Below are positions 48,562 to 49,841 of a DNA stretch of 49,841 nt, piece by piece (position 1 is the stretch's first letter; each line of letters begins with the position of its first letter). Below the pieces are notes generated by a model. The model was not told the DNA's origin. It was given only the letters and a program-made list of their open reading frames with translations, and did no database searches. The DNA is from an uncultured Prevotellaceae bacterium (GTDB lineage: Bacteria; Bacteroidota; Bacteroidia; Bacteroidales; Bacteroidaceae): the NCBI GenBank assembly GCA_937877605.1, contig CALFJA010000120.1, positions 1-49,841 of the forward strand, in the 5' to 3' direction. Position numbers and translations under genes: made by a program.

Positions 48562-49841
48562 TCATATTATTTCGAGGTTCTTTGTCTCCATCCAACCTGT
48601 ATTACCGTCTTCCAATTCTATCTCATACCAGCCTTTAACACCCTTGTCGGTGATGATAACTTTTGTCCCTGCATGGAGGAGAATTATCTGCTCGCTGGAT
48701 GTGGAAGCTGATTTGTAAACTTGTGTGGCGTCCATAACGATGCCGGCCTCCTCGGATTGGATTATCCGTTGTTGTGTGTAGGCAAAGAGATGGGAAAATA
48801 GGAAGAGAAGGAATGCCAGCAGTGCGCCGTAGAATCCTACCTTGCGCAGCCACAGCGGGTCGGCAAAAAGATAGAAGAAGAACAGAATGAAGGCGAGCAC
48901 AAGTACACTTACGCCCAGAATGGCCCAAGCGTCGGCCGGCATAAGATGGATAATGCTCAGGAACCATCGCTGGATGAGCATTTGTGACTTCGGCTGTATT
49001 TTATCAATCGTCTTACTTTTCGACAGTTGCAGGTTGAAAAGAACATCGCCGTCGCTTGGATCGATGCGATAGGCTCGTTCAAAATTAAGAACTGCCAGTG
49101 GGAAGTTGTTCAGCCGATAGTAGGCGTTTCCCAGATTGTAATAGAGTTTTGCATCGGGTTCTTCCTTGAGCAGATACTCGTATTGATCGGCAGCAATCTT
49201 ATAGTTGCCTTTCTGGTACTGTACATCGGCATCCTGCTTGGTGGTTGCCTGCATGACTGTGGTGACACAGAGGAGCAATATTGTCAGAAGCATCTTGGTA
49301 TTTATAGTGTTTTTGCCCCTTACCCTGATTGCCTCCTCTATGCCAACGATGCTGCGTCGGGCATTGTCGAGTATTTGCTGCATATCGGCTGTATTGTGGC
49401 TGGGGGCATACCGCATGTATTCGCATTCGTCTATCGAATGGATGAACTGTTCCGTTATTTCTGGTGCGATGCCGGCTTTTGTCAATTCCCCCTGAATGTT
49501 TTCACGTGAAAGATGCTCCGGTGCAATGTTCAGTTTGTAAGCAACATATCCCCAGAGGATACGCTGCACTTCTTCGCAGCATTCACTGTCTTTCCCTTCA
49601 TGCATTAGTTTATTTGCCTTCCGCATACGCTTCTCGGCTATTCGGTTTGCTTTCCGGTTGCGCAGAGCTACGATATCAGCATTGCTCTGAGCCCGCTTGC
49701 GGAAAACAGACAGCAACAATGCGAACAACGCAGTGGAGAATAGGATTGTGCCCCAGTGATAAGGCGTTCCCCAGAAATGAAGTCGGCCACCATTGGCATT
49801 GCCTGTCTTGATGTCTCTTATGTCTCGCTCCTTCATTTCAG
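48562..49841 (-). CDS. BatD-BatE fusion, 5' end outside the window
   Basis: The frame is open to the window end, so the N-terminus is missing. The first visible part is a BatD C-terminus: membrane segment WGTILFSTALFALLLSVF (about 28-45 of the visible part) and a basic cytoplasmic tail. From residue 182 (M, at 49293) the sequence looks like the start of BatE, with a signal-like MLLTILLLCVTTVMQATT, TPR repeats (about 203-275; LYYNLGNAYYRLNNFPLAVLNFERA), two membrane segments (about 303-324 and 334-352) and an SH3-like domain to the end. The predicted topology is consistent: the BatE signal would carry the chain back to the periplasm. The Bat genes are linked to MoxR-type AAA and aerotolerance operons. 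Confidence 0.8.
   Translation of the reverse strand, partial: EMKERDIRDIKTGNANGGRLHFWGTPYHWGTILFSTALFALLLSVFRKRAQSNADIVALRNRKANRIAEKRMRKANKLMHEGKDSECCEEVQRILWGYVAYKLNIAPEHLSRENIQGELTKAGIAPEITEQFIHSIDECEYMRYAPSHNTADMQQILDNARRSIVGIEEAIRVRGKNTINTKMLLTILLLCVTTVMQATTKQDADVQYQKGNYKIAADQYEYLLKEEPDAKLYYNLGNAYYRLNNFPLAVLNFERAYRIDPSDGDVLFNLQLSKSKTIDKIQPKSQMLIQRWFLSIIHLMPADAWAILGVSVLVLAFILFFFYLFADPLWLRKVGFYGALLAFLLFLFSHLFAYTQQRIIQSEEAGIVMDATQVYKSASTSSEQIILLHAGTKVIITDKGVKGWYEIELEDGNTGWMETKNLEII

Overview
The window looks like a chromosomal segment of a Bacteroidales bacterium, most likely Prevotella or a close relative. Signs are Bacteroidetes-type promoters (TTTG, 18-20 nt, then TAnnTTTG) before many genes; Por/type IX secretion (T9SS) C-terminal sorting segments ending in patterns such as GVYIVNGKKVVIK; the ssb-gldE pair; a C-terminally extended S16; and Bacteroidetes-restricted families (DUF4301, DUF5686, DUF2027-Smr, BatD/BatE). 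Identification is from sequence reading only; no search was run.

Layout. 1-2.4 kb: end of a tRNA-Gly, a hypothetical gene, ssb and gldE. 2.4-6.1 kb (minus): a PafA-type alkaline phosphatase and a class III fructose-1,6-bisphosphatase. 6.1-8.2 kb (plus): an MltF-like lytic transglycosylase lipoprotein and a SpoU-family RNA methyltransferase. 8.2-16.8 kb (minus): a DUF5686 outer-membrane protein and an AddA/AddB-like recombination helicase-nuclease pair. A 715-bp non-coding stretch follows. 17.4-20.9 kb: PPi-dependent phosphofructokinase, GH25 lysozyme, prmA. 21-27.3 kb (plus): an aromatic- and glycine-rich secreted protein, an OmpP1/FadL-type porin, a GHL10-type glycosidase, a small acidic protein, galE and rpsP. 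27.3-31.3 kb: divergent RelA/SpoT homologue and DUF4301 gene. 31.4-32.2 kb: four tRNA genes (Ser-GCT, Glu-CTC, Gly-CCC, Thr-CGT). 32.2-43.7 kb (minus): a secreted nuclease island. 44.1-49.8 kb (minus): nadE, DUF2027-Smr, queA-family and an in-frame BatD-BatE fusion cut by the window end.

The most distinctive part is the nuclease island: an endonuclease I protein with many C-terminal modules, two NucA-type nucleases, two paralogous secreted proteins that carry an OB-fold-like middle region and a sorting tail, and a 71-residue peptide gene coupled by an ATGA overlap to one nuclease. Five of the six genes look like one operon; the sixth has its own terminator and probably its own promoter. Together they look like a surface or extracellular nucleic-acid degrading system.

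The second theme is repeats. Two non-coding arrays of four degenerate 22-bp units in the same orientation lie on either side of the nuclease island. Tracts of 7- and 8-bp units lie inside coding sequence of the phosphatase and the AddB-like gene, where copy-number change would shift the reading frame. A short GCGCAGTAGCGAGTC-like element and GC-rich palindromes also recur within and next to the AddB-like gene.
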